From Chitinophaga pinensis (GTDB taxonomy: Bacteria > Bacteroidota > Bacteroidia > B-17B0 > Aurantibacillaceae), in the NCBI GenBank assembly GCA_945860225.1, contig CAMAPT010000008.1, positions 61,803 to 125,802 of the forward strand: 64,000 nt of DNA, in the 5' to 3' direction. A model generated the notes under the pieces. That model was not told the DNA's origin. It made no database searches and saw nothing but the letters and a program-made list of their open reading frames with translations. The position numbers and the translations under genes are program-made. Positions within the stretch are counted from its first letter, which is position 1; each line of letters starts with the position of its first letter. Shown one piece after another: positions 24,301-32,483 of this stretch.

Positions 24301-25658
24301 GCCACACCTGATTCAGACCAAGGAGTTGCACCACAAGTACCATTTGTATAAGTATCTGCAGGATATACATATTTGGTTTGTATACTTCCACCATATCCAT
24401 TTCCACCGCAAGTAAATGGTGTTCCATCTCTCCAAAAACCAGTCATATATTGATAATATTGTGTGGCATTTTGAGGGTCAGTTGTTTGTAAAGGAACACC
24501 CGGAAAAGAGTTATTATGATAATTGAAAATAGTCATCCCCATTTGTTCACCTGCTTCATCTGTAGATCCATCACTATCATTATCAATTCCATCAACGGTA
24601 TTAATAGGGCCTTGAAAGAAATCACATCCAAGCGCAGGAATATATTCACCATAACCTATTGTAGAACCAACTGTCTGATCTAAATTATCTGAATTATAAA
24701 TATAACCTAAACCTCGTTTCACATCACATCCAATATAATCATCTCCATAATAACCCAAATCAGCATCTGTCCATACTGTCATGTATGTATTTAATAAGGC
24801 AAACGATGAACGATTAATTAATTGGTAGTTGTAAAAAGTCATGTTATTAATTTCATCAGTCGTTTTAAATGCAAACGCTTGAGCACGAATTTCCATTCCA
24901 ATGGCTTTTCCTCCAGTTGCAATATGGTTATTTCCATTATCATTGTAAACCCACCATAATGTTTCATCACCAAATACACGAGCTTTACAAACACCCAAAT
25001 TATCTTTTAAGCCTTCATTGTATACATCATAATATGGATAATCTCCTGCCTCAGGATCATACGTACCACTAGCATCTTTATCAATGTATGGTGCTAATTG
25101 AGCATCCTGATTTAAGGTGATATCACCATTTCCTGGCCATTCTTTAATATTTTGAGTAAGAGGTCCACCTGATAAAACAAAATTATCTACTTCAGAGCGA
25201 GTAAGTTTAAAGATTTTATCAAATTTCTGACAAACATCAGAAGTAGTAGAAGCATCTTGTGTACTTAAAGGCCCTGTCCAAAAATCTACCCCTGATTGAC
25301 GATAGGTCTGAGCAGCAATTTTTAATTGACCACCAACATCTAAGCCACCGAACCATACGTTTCCTGCAAAATTTGAATTTGCACCCTTTGAACGGTCATC
25401 TACTTTAGGTACATTGTACCAAGCATTTCCTCCCCCAAATAAATCCCACCACATATCAGAACCAGAATAAATAATGGTTCTAACATTGTTTACCGCCAAT
25501 TCAGCTGAAGACTGAGCTGGACTACAACCTGCCATCACTCTCTCAACAGAAGAATTTCTAAGCACAGTGCCAAATTTCTCACGGGCAGTACCCGACAATG
25601 CATTAATTGTTACGAAGGCAACTAATAAATGTTTACTTAACTTATTCATAATTTGCAT
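21342..25658 (-). CDS. Large exported protein with T9SS-type C-terminal sorting domain
   Basis: 1438 residues. An N-terminal signal (KHLLVAFVTINALSGTA) leads into a long extracellular chain without recognised catalytic domain. Early features are MWWDLFGGGNAWYNVPKVDD and NVWFGGLDVGGQLKIAAQTY; a calcium-type Asp-rich loop DGIDNDSDGSTDEAG lies near residue 360. The last 110 residues show the sorting-domain style: INVVPNPYYAYSSYENSRID, KIKIFTLNGTLVRTF, SGIPVASGLYIIHVD and a short tail. The family is shared by many Bacteroidota and relatives in the same TonB receptor / cargo / PorV-like gene order. It is probably surface-attached; role unknown. It lies 22 bp after the receptor gene. Confidence 0.82.
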   Translation of the reverse strand: MQIMNKLSKHLLVAFVTINALSGTAREKFGTVLRNSSVERVMAGCSPAQSSAELAVNNVRTIIYSGSDMWWDLFGGGNAWYNVPKVDDRSKGANSNFAGNVWFGGLDVGGQLKIAAQTYRQSGVDFWTGPLSTQDASTTSDVCQKFDKIFKLTRSEVDNFVLSGGPLTQNIKEWPGNGDITLNQDAQLAPYIDKDASGTYDPEAGDYPYYDVYNEGLKDNLGVCKARVFGDETLWWVYNDNGNNHIATGGKAIGMEIRAQAFAFKTTDEINNMTFYNYQLINRSSFALLNTYMTVWTDADLGYYGDDYIGCDVKRGLGYIYNSDNLDQTVGSTIGYGEYIPALGCDFFQGPINTVDGIDNDSDGSTDEAGEQMGMTIFNYHNNSFPGVPLQTTDPQNATQYYQYMTGFWRDGTPFTCGGNGYGGSIQTKYVYPADTYTNGTCGATPWSESGVAGDRRFMQSSGPFELQPGAVNYITVGLPWARTTSTDPKASIPLLKIADDKAQSLFDNCFRVLSGPEAPDLTIQEMENELIIYFSNKPGSNNYLNQYKELDVSIIVDPIKFPNADKSYHFEGYKLYQLKNNSITQEELSDPSKAKLVFNCDVANGITRLINYEYDATTGGDVPKVKVDASSTSDKGIQSSFHFTRDEFSSAQDKKVINNKEYYFLCVAYGYNNYGQYKEDTPFTQSGIASNEGQKRPYLEGRKSKKAFGIPHDPAAEKGGTVANSFYGYGPKITRIEGQGNGGNFLDLTQESIDKIVANGNRIDEITYENGRGPINVKVVDPLNVPNSNFSISFINRNWNSSIDTVDNVDPCKNQSEFHINKPFNQLAPKLTQFGRVNADSTTWVLKDLNTNKSYYPCKAIKMQEEYYFSDLGLSVSLAQSRDIAEVSVPSTSYDRVVKSGDILDGSGIFYSNSSISWLSGIADVDGATPYNWIRSGNFEDNKDLSQNDISTSLGYADPESHFENLIGGTWAPYALTASSKVGSFAAPSYSLMTSGSQVMNTNYDLRGLASVDIVLTKDKSKWTRAIVLEESDEPGSNPSGARKLEPRRHKCVDKQGIALGQPGCNTAEASVDSISGVPFQTGLSWFPGYAINLETGERLNIAFGEDSYQSASNALAPNNGDDMMWNPTASRATSSSYPYAFGGRHYIYVFGHNRSNMKYAGVTGVNAGVNGRSLGVGTYAQFADFAFNYKAAYNNSTINMLHNIWSEAMWVNMPLLIDSRYAFKNPADMPCDAKVKLRVKKAYKYGMSGVYSNTTTANASGILATPFISDANSTNFTRLTKDLSSSPVNNNFGYYKFSTADIFTETNNADKLKSSLDLINVVPNPYYAYSSYENSRIDNRVRITNLPNKCKIKIFTLNGTLVRTFDRDVSGQEDIETNQSDFIKSKRLSYQDWDLKNQSGIPVASGLYIIHVDVPGVGEKILKWFGVMRPLDLQSY

Positions 25659-25680
25659 ACTACTAATTTCGTTTTAATAA

Positions 25681-28600
25681 TTAAAAATCCAATAATACCC
25701 CAATTCTAATAGTACGAGGACGGCTATAATTGTTAGGATTATTAATGAAGATATTATACTGATCTGTAAAAGAGGCTGCAGTTGCAGGATTACTATTCAA
25801 GTATAATTGACCTTGAGAAGATGTTAAATAACCATCATCATCAGGATTTCCTGTATAATTATATACACCTAATATATTTTTTGAATTCAACAAATTCAAT
25901 ACTTGTAAATAAATATTCAAATTAGCAGTCTTTTTATTATCACTTTCTTTATCTCCAAAAGTTAATTGAATATTTTTATCAACTCTCATATCTGTTCTAA
26001 ACTGCCATGGTTTAACAGAACCATTTATAGAACCATTAATTTGTGATCTTCCACCGATAGGAGACGCAGCAATATCTCTAGTATATGGAGTACCAGACCC
26101 TATGCGGAAAATCAAGTTAGCTCCAACGTTTTTCAAAACTTGTACTGTCTGCTCTCCATCATTCTTCTTACGATTGAATTGTGGTCCTTTATAATCTTTT
26201 CCTTCACCAAAACGATAATCTAAGTTCATAGTTATTGTGTGTCTTTGATCATAGTCTAATGGTAAAGTAATTCTTAAGTTAGGTTGGTCAGAACTTGCTA
26301 AATTAGCACCAGAGTTGGCATTAGAACCAGATCCTTCAGCAAATTGTAGGGTGTAATTCGCTGTCAACGAAACACCACCAGATCTACGTAAATCAAATTC
26401 AGCACTTAAACCCTTTACAGTTCCAAAATCTTTGTTAGCATAAGTTTGATACGTTTTAGGATAAGCATTAGTTAAAGATACTAATGTAATTTGATTTCTT
26501 AATTCTCTATAAAACGCAGTGATTTTCAAAGCTGCATTCTTTTTTTGATTTAACACTTGATTATAACCAATTTCATAATCAATGGTTTTTTCTGGCATTA
26601 AGTTAGAATTGGTAATAAACGGACTACTAGAAGTTGATCCTATAAAATAATAACTTTTTGGATCAAAACGCATTAATCCGTCAGAAGGGCGTTGAGTTAA
26701 TACATCGTAATGTGCAAAGAAGTTAGCCACATCAGAAATCGGGAATGAAAATGCCATCCTCGGCATCACATTAATTTGAGGCTTATAATCTTTAAATGCA
26801 TTAACACTAAAAGCGTTTTTATCAGCATAATCAGCATCTTTCAACCATGGAGTTAATTTACCATCAACAGCTAATAATTTAGGATCGGAAACTTCTTTCC
26901 CTTCGCTGTTAAACCATGTCGTAGTTTGAGTATTTTGGTCGGTATGTCTGTATCCAACAATCGTTGGGCTAGATGCTTTAACATTATCAACATACACAAC
27001 ATAATCATCCTTAATATTGTCAGGCTTACCTTCTGATTTTTCAGCAGCTGTATATGCCTCATGGAATAAATATTGATCTTTAAGAACCTTTTGATTCGCA
27101 TCAAATCTATCCACACGAACACCCACGTTAAATTTAATATCTTTAAAATCAAACTTATCTTGGATGTAACCAGCTACATAAATTGGTTTATAAGCACCTA
27201 CATTTAAAGTCTGATTGCCTTTAGAATCTTTATCGTTTAAGAATTTATCTAAATTGGTTGAATTTTTATTTTTATTTCCCAAATAATCGAAACCGTAATA
27301 ACTTACCAATGAATTTTGTCCACTTTGCAATAAATCTTGTACACTGAACATATCCAATGTTAAATCCTCTGGAGAAAATGCATCTGTATTAATAATATTT
27401 TGATTATTTGCTGACAAACCAAGGGCTTCTCTTAAAGATTTATCAATTTGATTTTGGCTAGCAGCATTATATACGAATTTATAATAATGTTTGTCTAAAT
27501 CACCATTGGTTCCGGGTATAATTATAGGATTAGCGGTATCTAAAGCCGTCAAATGAGTATTGGTTAAATTTCTCATACGAGTCCATAATTCAATCGGAGC
27601 AACCGAATAACCGGCTTGATTACGTTGATCATATTCCATACCGACCATAATAGCATGGTTTTTAAAATCAGCTGAAAAACTTGATGCAAAACGCAACTGT
27701 GAAGCCTCTCCTATACTGTAACCATTATATTGACGACCAGTTGAAGCAAATAAACTGTTTATACTTTGAGGTCTGTCTCCATTAACAAAGGCATAATTCG
27801 TTTGAGCCGCTTGAATAGATGGTAATGTTCCAAAAAAATCGAAAACTTGCGAAGAGTAATTTGCTGTAGTAGGATTTAAATCGCTTCTTTCATAAGAAAC
27901 TGCTCCTCTTATAGGCCCAGCATAATCATAATAATAGTTATTATTGACTTGGTCATACATCAATCTATAATTGCTCGTTGTATCAACATTAAAATTATAT
28001 TTTCCTTGATAACCATAGTTAAATATTTTATCCTTATGAGTATCATCTTGTGTTACAGATTTTGCTTTCTCATAACTAGCTAAAAAAGTGAAATAAGCAT
28101 TAGAAACTAACGATTGTGCTTTTTCTTTTTCGGTTCCGGTTTGATTAGCGCCAAATTTTTGATTAATACGAGCATATGTCCTCCAAGTAGTATTAATTGT
28201 TTGAGGATTATTTACTGGATTAAACAAAGAATAAGCGTAAACGAAGTCATGTCTATTGCCGTAATCAAAAGCCCCACCAACAGTTAAATTAGTATTGGGC
28301 GCTAATTTAAAATCAAATTTCCCATTCAATTGAATAGAACGATTTGATACGTTTTGACGAACAGCGGTTGTTGTCATATCCGCCTTAGTAATAAAATCTA
28401 ATTCACGATAAAAAACATCATTTGAACCAACTGTAACAACACGTAAAGGAGTTTTTTCTACTTGAGCTAATTTATCATCATTCAATTTCCACATATTTAC
28501 ATAAGCTGGATCAGGGTCTTTTTCATAAGTCCCTTGACCTGACAAGAAAAATCCAATGATTGGTTTTTTTTGTCCTGTAGAATCTCTTTTTTGTAATACT

Positions 28601-29379
28601 GGTCCACCTATTGAAAACCCTAGGGAATTGTACCCATATTTATCTGTTATTTGAGAAGAGATTAATTCAAGCCCACCAAAAAACTTACTTTGAGGACCAC
28701 GAGTTGTAACAGAAATAATACCAGAGGTTGCATCTCCGTATTGCGCAGGAACACCACCAGTAATAACATTTAATTGCTCTACACCTTGTTGAGGAACTCC
28801 TAATCCCCCAATAACCTTTACTCCATCCACAAAATAAATAGTAGAATTTGAACGTCCACCCCTTACATTAATACCAGAACCTTCATCTGCTTGGTAAACG
28901 CCAGCTGTAGTAGCAGCAACGGAATTCACATCCTTAGTGGCCATGTTTTGATATTCTTCCCTCGTTACCGTTCCTCCAGATTTCATATCCCCATCAATTA
29001 ACGGCTCCTGAAAATCAACTACAACAACCTCATCTAATCTTACACCTTCTCCGTTGGACAACTCAATAGTTACATATGCTGTTTTAGCTTCCCCAACTAC
29101 AATTCCTTTAATTTCTTGTGCCTGATATCCAACATACACGCCTTTTACATCGTATTTTCCTGGCGCCAATGGCTTAATCATAGCGTATCCATCCATATCG
29201 GTTGTAGCAACACCCACTTGAACACCTCCTTGGTATGCAACGACATTGGCAAATGGAATCGTTTCTCCATTTGTCTTATCCTTTAATAATACCTTGATGG
29301 CTCCACCGCTGTTTTGGGCAATTAAAGAGGTGCCAGCAACTAAAAGTGTTACGATTGAAAAGTAAATTTTTCTTAACAT
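25681..29379 (-). CDS. TonB-dependent receptor with N-terminal carboxypeptidase-regulatory-like domain
   Basis: 1232 residues. A signal peptide (LRKIYFSIVTLLVAGTSLIAQ) is followed by a CarboxypepD_reg-like beta sandwich (residues 30-110, GETIPFANVVAYQGG), then the plug: RLDEVVVVDFQ as TonB-box-like region, SVAATTAGVYQADEGSGINV and the RGGRSNSTIYFVDGVKV repeat, GGVPAQYGDATSGIISVTTR. The 22-strand barrel fills the rest and ends NYSRPRTIRIGVLLDF with terminal Phe. It imports an unknown large substrate across the outer membrane using TonB energy. No SusD gene is present; instead a T9SS-type cargo and a PorV-like barrel follow, so this is not a Sus glycan locus. Confidence 0.92.
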   Translation of the reverse strand: MLRKIYFSIVTLLVAGTSLIAQNSGGAIKVLLKDKTNGETIPFANVVAYQGGVQVGVATTDMDGYAMIKPLAPGKYDVKGVYVGYQAQEIKGIVVGEAKTAYVTIELSNGEGVRLDEVVVVDFQEPLIDGDMKSGGTVTREEYQNMATKDVNSVAATTAGVYQADEGSGINVRGGRSNSTIYFVDGVKVIGGLGVPQQGVEQLNVITGGVPAQYGDATSGIISVTTRGPQSKFFGGLELISSQITDKYGYNSLGFSIGGPVLQKRDSTGQKKPIIGFFLSGQGTYEKDPDPAYVNMWKLNDDKLAQVEKTPLRVVTVGSNDVFYRELDFITKADMTTTAVRQNVSNRSIQLNGKFDFKLAPNTNLTVGGAFDYGNRHDFVYAYSLFNPVNNPQTINTTWRTYARINQKFGANQTGTEKEKAQSLVSNAYFTFLASYEKAKSVTQDDTHKDKIFNYGYQGKYNFNVDTTSNYRLMYDQVNNNYYYDYAGPIRGAVSYERSDLNPTTANYSSQVFDFFGTLPSIQAAQTNYAFVNGDRPQSINSLFASTGRQYNGYSIGEASQLRFASSFSADFKNHAIMVGMEYDQRNQAGYSVAPIELWTRMRNLTNTHLTALDTANPIIIPGTNGDLDKHYYKFVYNAASQNQIDKSLREALGLSANNQNIINTDAFSPEDLTLDMFSVQDLLQSGQNSLVSYYGFDYLGNKNKNSTNLDKFLNDKDSKGNQTLNVGAYKPIYVAGYIQDKFDFKDIKFNVGVRVDRFDANQKVLKDQYLFHEAYTAAEKSEGKPDNIKDDYVVYVDNVKASSPTIVGYRHTDQNTQTTTWFNSEGKEVSDPKLLAVDGKLTPWLKDADYADKNAFSVNAFKDYKPQINVMPRMAFSFPISDVANFFAHYDVLTQRPSDGLMRFDPKSYYFIGSTSSSPFITNSNLMPEKTIDYEIGYNQVLNQKKNAALKITAFYRELRNQITLVSLTNAYPKTYQTYANKDFGTVKGLSAEFDLRRSGGVSLTANYTLQFAEGSGSNANSGANLASSDQPNLRITLPLDYDQRHTITMNLDYRFGEGKDYKGPQFNRKKNDGEQTVQVLKNVGANLIFRIGSGTPYTRDIAASPIGGRSQINGSINGSVKPWQFRTDMRVDKNIQLTFGDKESDNKKTANLNIYLQVLNLLNSKNILGVYNYTGNPDDDGYLTSSQGQLYLNSNPATAASFTDQYNIFINNPNNYSRPRTIRIGVLLDF

Positions 29380-29421
29380 ATTGATATTTTTTAAATTAAG
29401 TCCACAGACTGTATCAGCGGA

Positions 29422-29453
29422 TAAATATAGGAAGGATAGATAACTAGTGCAAA
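29422..29453 (-). promoter_or_regulatory. Promoter of the TonB receptor operon
   Basis: Minus strand TTTG (29453-29450), 20 bases, TATATTTA (29429-29422): one mismatch to the Bacteroidota consensus, about 43 bases before the ATG. Confidence 0.6.
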
Positions 29454-29488
29454 TTTTTCTCTTTGTTTTATGTAATACACTGACAATG

Positions 29489-29504
29489 TGTAAATTAATT
29501 TACA
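29489..29504. promoter_or_regulatory. Perfect 16 bp palindrome upstream of the receptor promoter
   Basis: TGTAAATTAATTTACA reads the same on both strands and ends 35 bp upstream of the -33 element, a usual place for an activator site. No regulator gene is adjacent. Confidence 0.5.
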
Positions 29505-29602
29505 AATTTTTCATGTTAAAGGTCGCTAAATCTTAACAAGAATTAACGACATCATCAATTACAATAAGATGAAAAAAGAGGTTAACAATTTATAAATAGG
29601 AA

Positions 29603-29959
29603 TCAATACTGTTTAACTTTCATACTTTTTTCTTTAGGCTGCTTGACTCCCCTGCCTCTTTTTTTCTGAAACAAACGATTTAAAAATGGTTCTCTTTGAT
29701 GTGAATTGTTTCTTAACGCTTTTTCTTTACTTTTTTTCATTCGGCTAAATACCTCCTTCGATTGTATTCGCTTATGATATTCTCGAATTCTTTTTTCTTC
29801 TTCTCGCTCTTTAGCGCGTTCTTCTTTCCATTTTTTACGTTCCTCTCTGTAATGCTTTATCTTACTCCTCAAACTTTGATGTTGATGAGGACCAACTTGA
29901 GAATAACTAACGTGTTGTAATCCTAAAATTAATAAAATGACTAAAATTGATTTTAACAT
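29603..29959 (-). CDS. Small exported, very basic helical protein
   Basis: 118 residues from the ATG at 29959 (an in-frame TTG at 29974 overlaps the preceding stop). It has a signal peptide, MLKSILVILLILGLQHVSYS, then a mature part that is almost all charged: KHYREERKKWKEERAKEREE and similar, with a Lys/Arg-rich C-terminus. No conserved domain is recognised. A long single helix or nucleic-acid/envelope-polymer binding is possible. It follows the dCMP deaminase gene by 11 bases and is probably co-transcribed with it. Confidence 0.6.
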   Translation of the reverse strand: MLKSILVILLILGLQHVSYSQVGPHQHQSLRSKIKHYREERKKWKEERAKEREEEKRIREYHKRIQSKEVFSRMKKSKEKALRNNSHQREPFLNRLFQKKRGRGVKQPKEKSMKVKQY

Positions 29960-29970
29960 GATATTTTTAA

Positions 29971-30429
29971 TCAAATACGATCTTTATATCTAATTACCTC
30001 TACTCCAAATTTTCTCAAAAATTCAACACCTTCATCAATTGGAATATTTTTGTACTCGGCATAACTATGCTTATAATAAACTGTTTTTATTCCCATCGTG
30101 AAAATAACACGAGCGCATGCTATACACGGTGATAAAGTTACATACAATACAGACCCCTCGATTGATGTATTATTTTTAACAGCGTACAAAATCGCATTTT
30201 GCTCTGCATGCAAGGCCAAAGAGCAACTTCCTTTACTATCTCTAGGACAGCCAGTTTCCGGCCACTCAACATCACAATTATGCGTGCCAGCCGGAGGACC
30301 GTTATAACCTAAAGAAACAATTCGTGTATCTTTAGTTAAAACAGCGCCCACTTGTGCCTTTACACAATGAGATCGGAACGCTAACTTTTCAGCTAATTCC
30401 ATATATATTTCTTCGTAACTAGGCTTCAT
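29971..30429 (-). CDS. dCMP deaminase family protein
   Basis: 152 residues of the cytidine/deoxycytidylate deaminase fold (ComEB-like). It would convert dCMP to dUMP, feeding thymidylate synthesis. The zinc site is complete: LALHAEQNAILYAV with catalytic Glu, and LSPCIACARVIFTMGI with the two Cys ligands; a second Cys/His zinc set (HNCDVEWPETGCPRDSKGSC) is typical for dCMP deaminases. It begins a small operon with the basic exported protein. Confidence 0.92.
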   Translation of the reverse strand: MKPSYEEIYMELAEKLAFRSHCVKAQVGAVLTKDTRIVSLGYNGPPAGTHNCDVEWPETGCPRDSKGSCSLALHAEQNAILYAVKNNTSIEGSVLYVTLSPCIACARVIFTMGIKTVYYKHSYAEYKNIPIDEGVEFLRKFGVEVIRYKDRI

Positions 30430-30461
30430 ATTTAGGTTAAAGGTTAATGCGTGTAAACTAA

Positions 30462-30500
30462 AAAAGGCAAAGTAAAACTATGGTGTTTTCTTTGCCTTTT
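30462..30500 (-). terminator. Terminator after typA
   Basis: AAAAGGCAAAG near 30462 pairs with CTTTGCCTTTT ending at 30500, with additional AAAC/GTTT pairing in the inner part; it lies 18 bases past the typA stop. Confidence 0.8.
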
Positions 30501-30518
30501 AAGAACTTATAAAAATGA

Positions 30519-32330
30519 TTATTTAGCTAATAATGTTTTACCTAAACGTTTACGTTCATTTTCATCTAAATAGATTTTACGTAAGCGGATATGATTTGGC
30601 GTAATTTCAACGTATTCGTCGCCTTGGATGTACTCCATTGCTTCTTCTAAACTGAAGTTGATTTTTGGAACGATACGCATTTTATCATCAGTACCTGATG
30701 CACGCATATTTGTCAGCTGTTTCTCAGTACAGATATTTACAACTAAATCATCCGGACGGATATGCTCACCAATAACCATACCTGGATAAATTTCATCCCC
30801 TGCTTCTACGAAAAATTTACCACGATCTTGTAATTTGTCTATAGAGTAAGCAACTGCTGTTCCTTTATCTTTAGAGATTAATACACCAGCAATACGACTT
30901 GGAATTGGACCTTTCCAAGGCTCGTAATCTTTGAAGCGGTGGGCCATAATAGCCTCACCTGCTGTAGCTGTTAATACATTATTACGTAAACCAATAATTC
31001 CACGAGAAGGGATTTCAAACTCGATATGAGTTAAATCTCCTTTGGCTTCCATGATTAATAAATTTCCTTTACGTTGAGTTACTAAATCAATTACTTTAGA
31101 AGCTGATTCTTGAGGAACGTCAACTGTTAACACTTCAATTGGTTCACATTTTTGACCATCAATTTCTTTCACAATAACTTGTGGTTGACCTAATTGTAAC
31201 TCATACCCCTCGCGACGCATTGTTTCAATTAATACTGATAAATGGAGGATACCACGTCCAAAAACTAAATAAGAATCAGGAGAAGAAGTTTCTTCAACAC
31301 GCATCGCTAAATTTTTCTCTAATTCTTTGTATAAACGATCACGTAAGTGACGAGAAGTAACGAATTTACCATCTTTACCAAAGAAAGGAGAATTGTTTAT
31401 AGTAAACAACATGCTCATAGTTGGCTCATCAATTTTCATCGTTGGCATTGCTTCAGGATTCTCAAAATCAGCAACAGTATCACCAATTTCAAATCCTTCA
31501 ATTCCAGTAAATGCGCAAATATCTCCTGTTTGAACTTCAGATACTTTTACTTTACCTAACCCCTCGAATACGAATAATTCTTTAATACGAGATTTCTGAA
31601 TGCTTCCATCACGTTTTACAACGCTTACCGGCATATTTTCTTTAATAATCCCTCTGTAAACGCGTCCTACAGCAATACGACCAATAAAAGAAGAATAATC
31701 TAAAGATGTAATCTGAATTTGTAAAGTACCTTCACGCTCAGGCGCTGTAGGAATTTTTTCTAAAATAGTATCTAATAGATGAGTAACATCTGTTGTTGGT
31801 GTTTTGTAATCAGGTCCCATCCAACCGTTTTTACTTGAACCGTAAACAGTAGGGAAATCTAATTGATCTTCTGTAGCGTCCAAATTAAAAAACAAATCAA
31901 ATACATTGTCATGAACTTCTTCTGGACGACAGTTTGGTTTATCTACTTTATTAATTACAACAATGGCTTTTTTGCCAGCAGCAATGGCTTTTTGAGTCAC
32001 GAAACGCGTTTGAGGCATTGGCCCTTCAAAAGCATCCACTAATAAAATAACTCCGTCCGCCATGTTCAACGTACGTTCAACCTCTCCTCCAAAGTCCGCG
32101 TGACCCGGTGTATCAATAATGTTAATTTTTGTTCCTTTATATGTAACTGAAACGTTTTTAGCTAAAATCGTGATACCACGCTCACGCTCCAAGTCATTAT
32201 TATCAAGTATTAACTCACCTGATGCTTGGTTTTCTCTAAATAAATTACATTGATGTAAAATCTTATCTACTAAAGTAGTTTTCCCGTGATCGACATGGGC
32301 AATAATGGCAATGTTTCTGATTTCTGACAT
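30519..32330 (-). CDS. typA: Translational GTPase TypA/BipA
   Basis: 603 residues from the ATG at 32330 (MSEIRNIAIIAHVDHGKTTL); a longer in-frame start at 32381 would add 17 residues before the conserved beginning and is unlikely. BipA binds the ribosome like EF-G and helps 50S assembly and stress growth. G1 is AHVDHGKT, switch II DTPGHADFGGEVERTL, G4 NKVDKPNCRP, and the C-terminal domain shows GIIGLRNNVLTATAGEAIM. It is divergent from secA. Confidence 0.97.
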   Translation of the reverse strand: MSEIRNIAIIAHVDHGKTTLVDKILHQCNLFRENQASGELILDNNDLERERGITILAKNVSVTYKGTKINIIDTPGHADFGGEVERTLNMADGVILLVDAFEGPMPQTRFVTQKAIAAGKKAIVVINKVDKPNCRPEEVHDNVFDLFFNLDATEDQLDFPTVYGSSKNGWMGPDYKTPTTDVTHLLDTILEKIPTAPEREGTLQIQITSLDYSSFIGRIAVGRVYRGIIKENMPVSVVKRDGSIQKSRIKELFVFEGLGKVKVSEVQTGDICAFTGIEGFEIGDTVADFENPEAMPTMKIDEPTMSMLFTINNSPFFGKDGKFVTSRHLRDRLYKELEKNLAMRVEETSSPDSYLVFGRGILHLSVLIETMRREGYELQLGQPQVIVKEIDGQKCEPIEVLTVDVPQESASKVIDLVTQRKGNLLIMEAKGDLTHIEFEIPSRGIIGLRNNVLTATAGEAIMAHRFKDYEPWKGPIPSRIAGVLISKDKGTAVAYSIDKLQDRGKFFVEAGDEIYPGMVIGEHIRPDDLVVNICTEKQLTNMRASGTDDKMRIVPKINFSLEEAMEYIQGDEYVEITPNHIRLRKIYLDENERKRLGKTLLAK

Positions 32331-32426
32331 GATTTGTTTAAATAAGGGGGCGAAGTTAGGGAAATTAAAGTGAGAAAGCAACTTTAAATTAAATGGTCAT
32401 TGATAACCATTAATTATTTCGTAATT

Positions 32427-32461
32427 TTTGTCATTTTGAACATGTATTTTTTGTACTTTCG
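32427..32461 (+). promoter_or_regulatory. Probable secA promoter
   Basis: TTTG (32427-32430), 23 bases, TACTTTCG (32454-32461), one mismatch to TAnnTTTG, 22 bases before the chosen secA ATG. Confidence 0.45.
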
Positions 32462-32483
32462 GTGGCTTAAATTAAAATATACT

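Noticed and set aside
32331..32381. 17-residue N-terminal extension of TypA
   Set aside because: The family starts at MSEIRNIAIIAHVDHGKT; the extra codons are leader sequence.
32400..32483. Hydrophobic N-terminal extension of SecA
   Set aside because: An in-frame upstream start exists, but it covers the promoter-like TTTG...TACTTTCG region and SecA starts at MLTFLKK.
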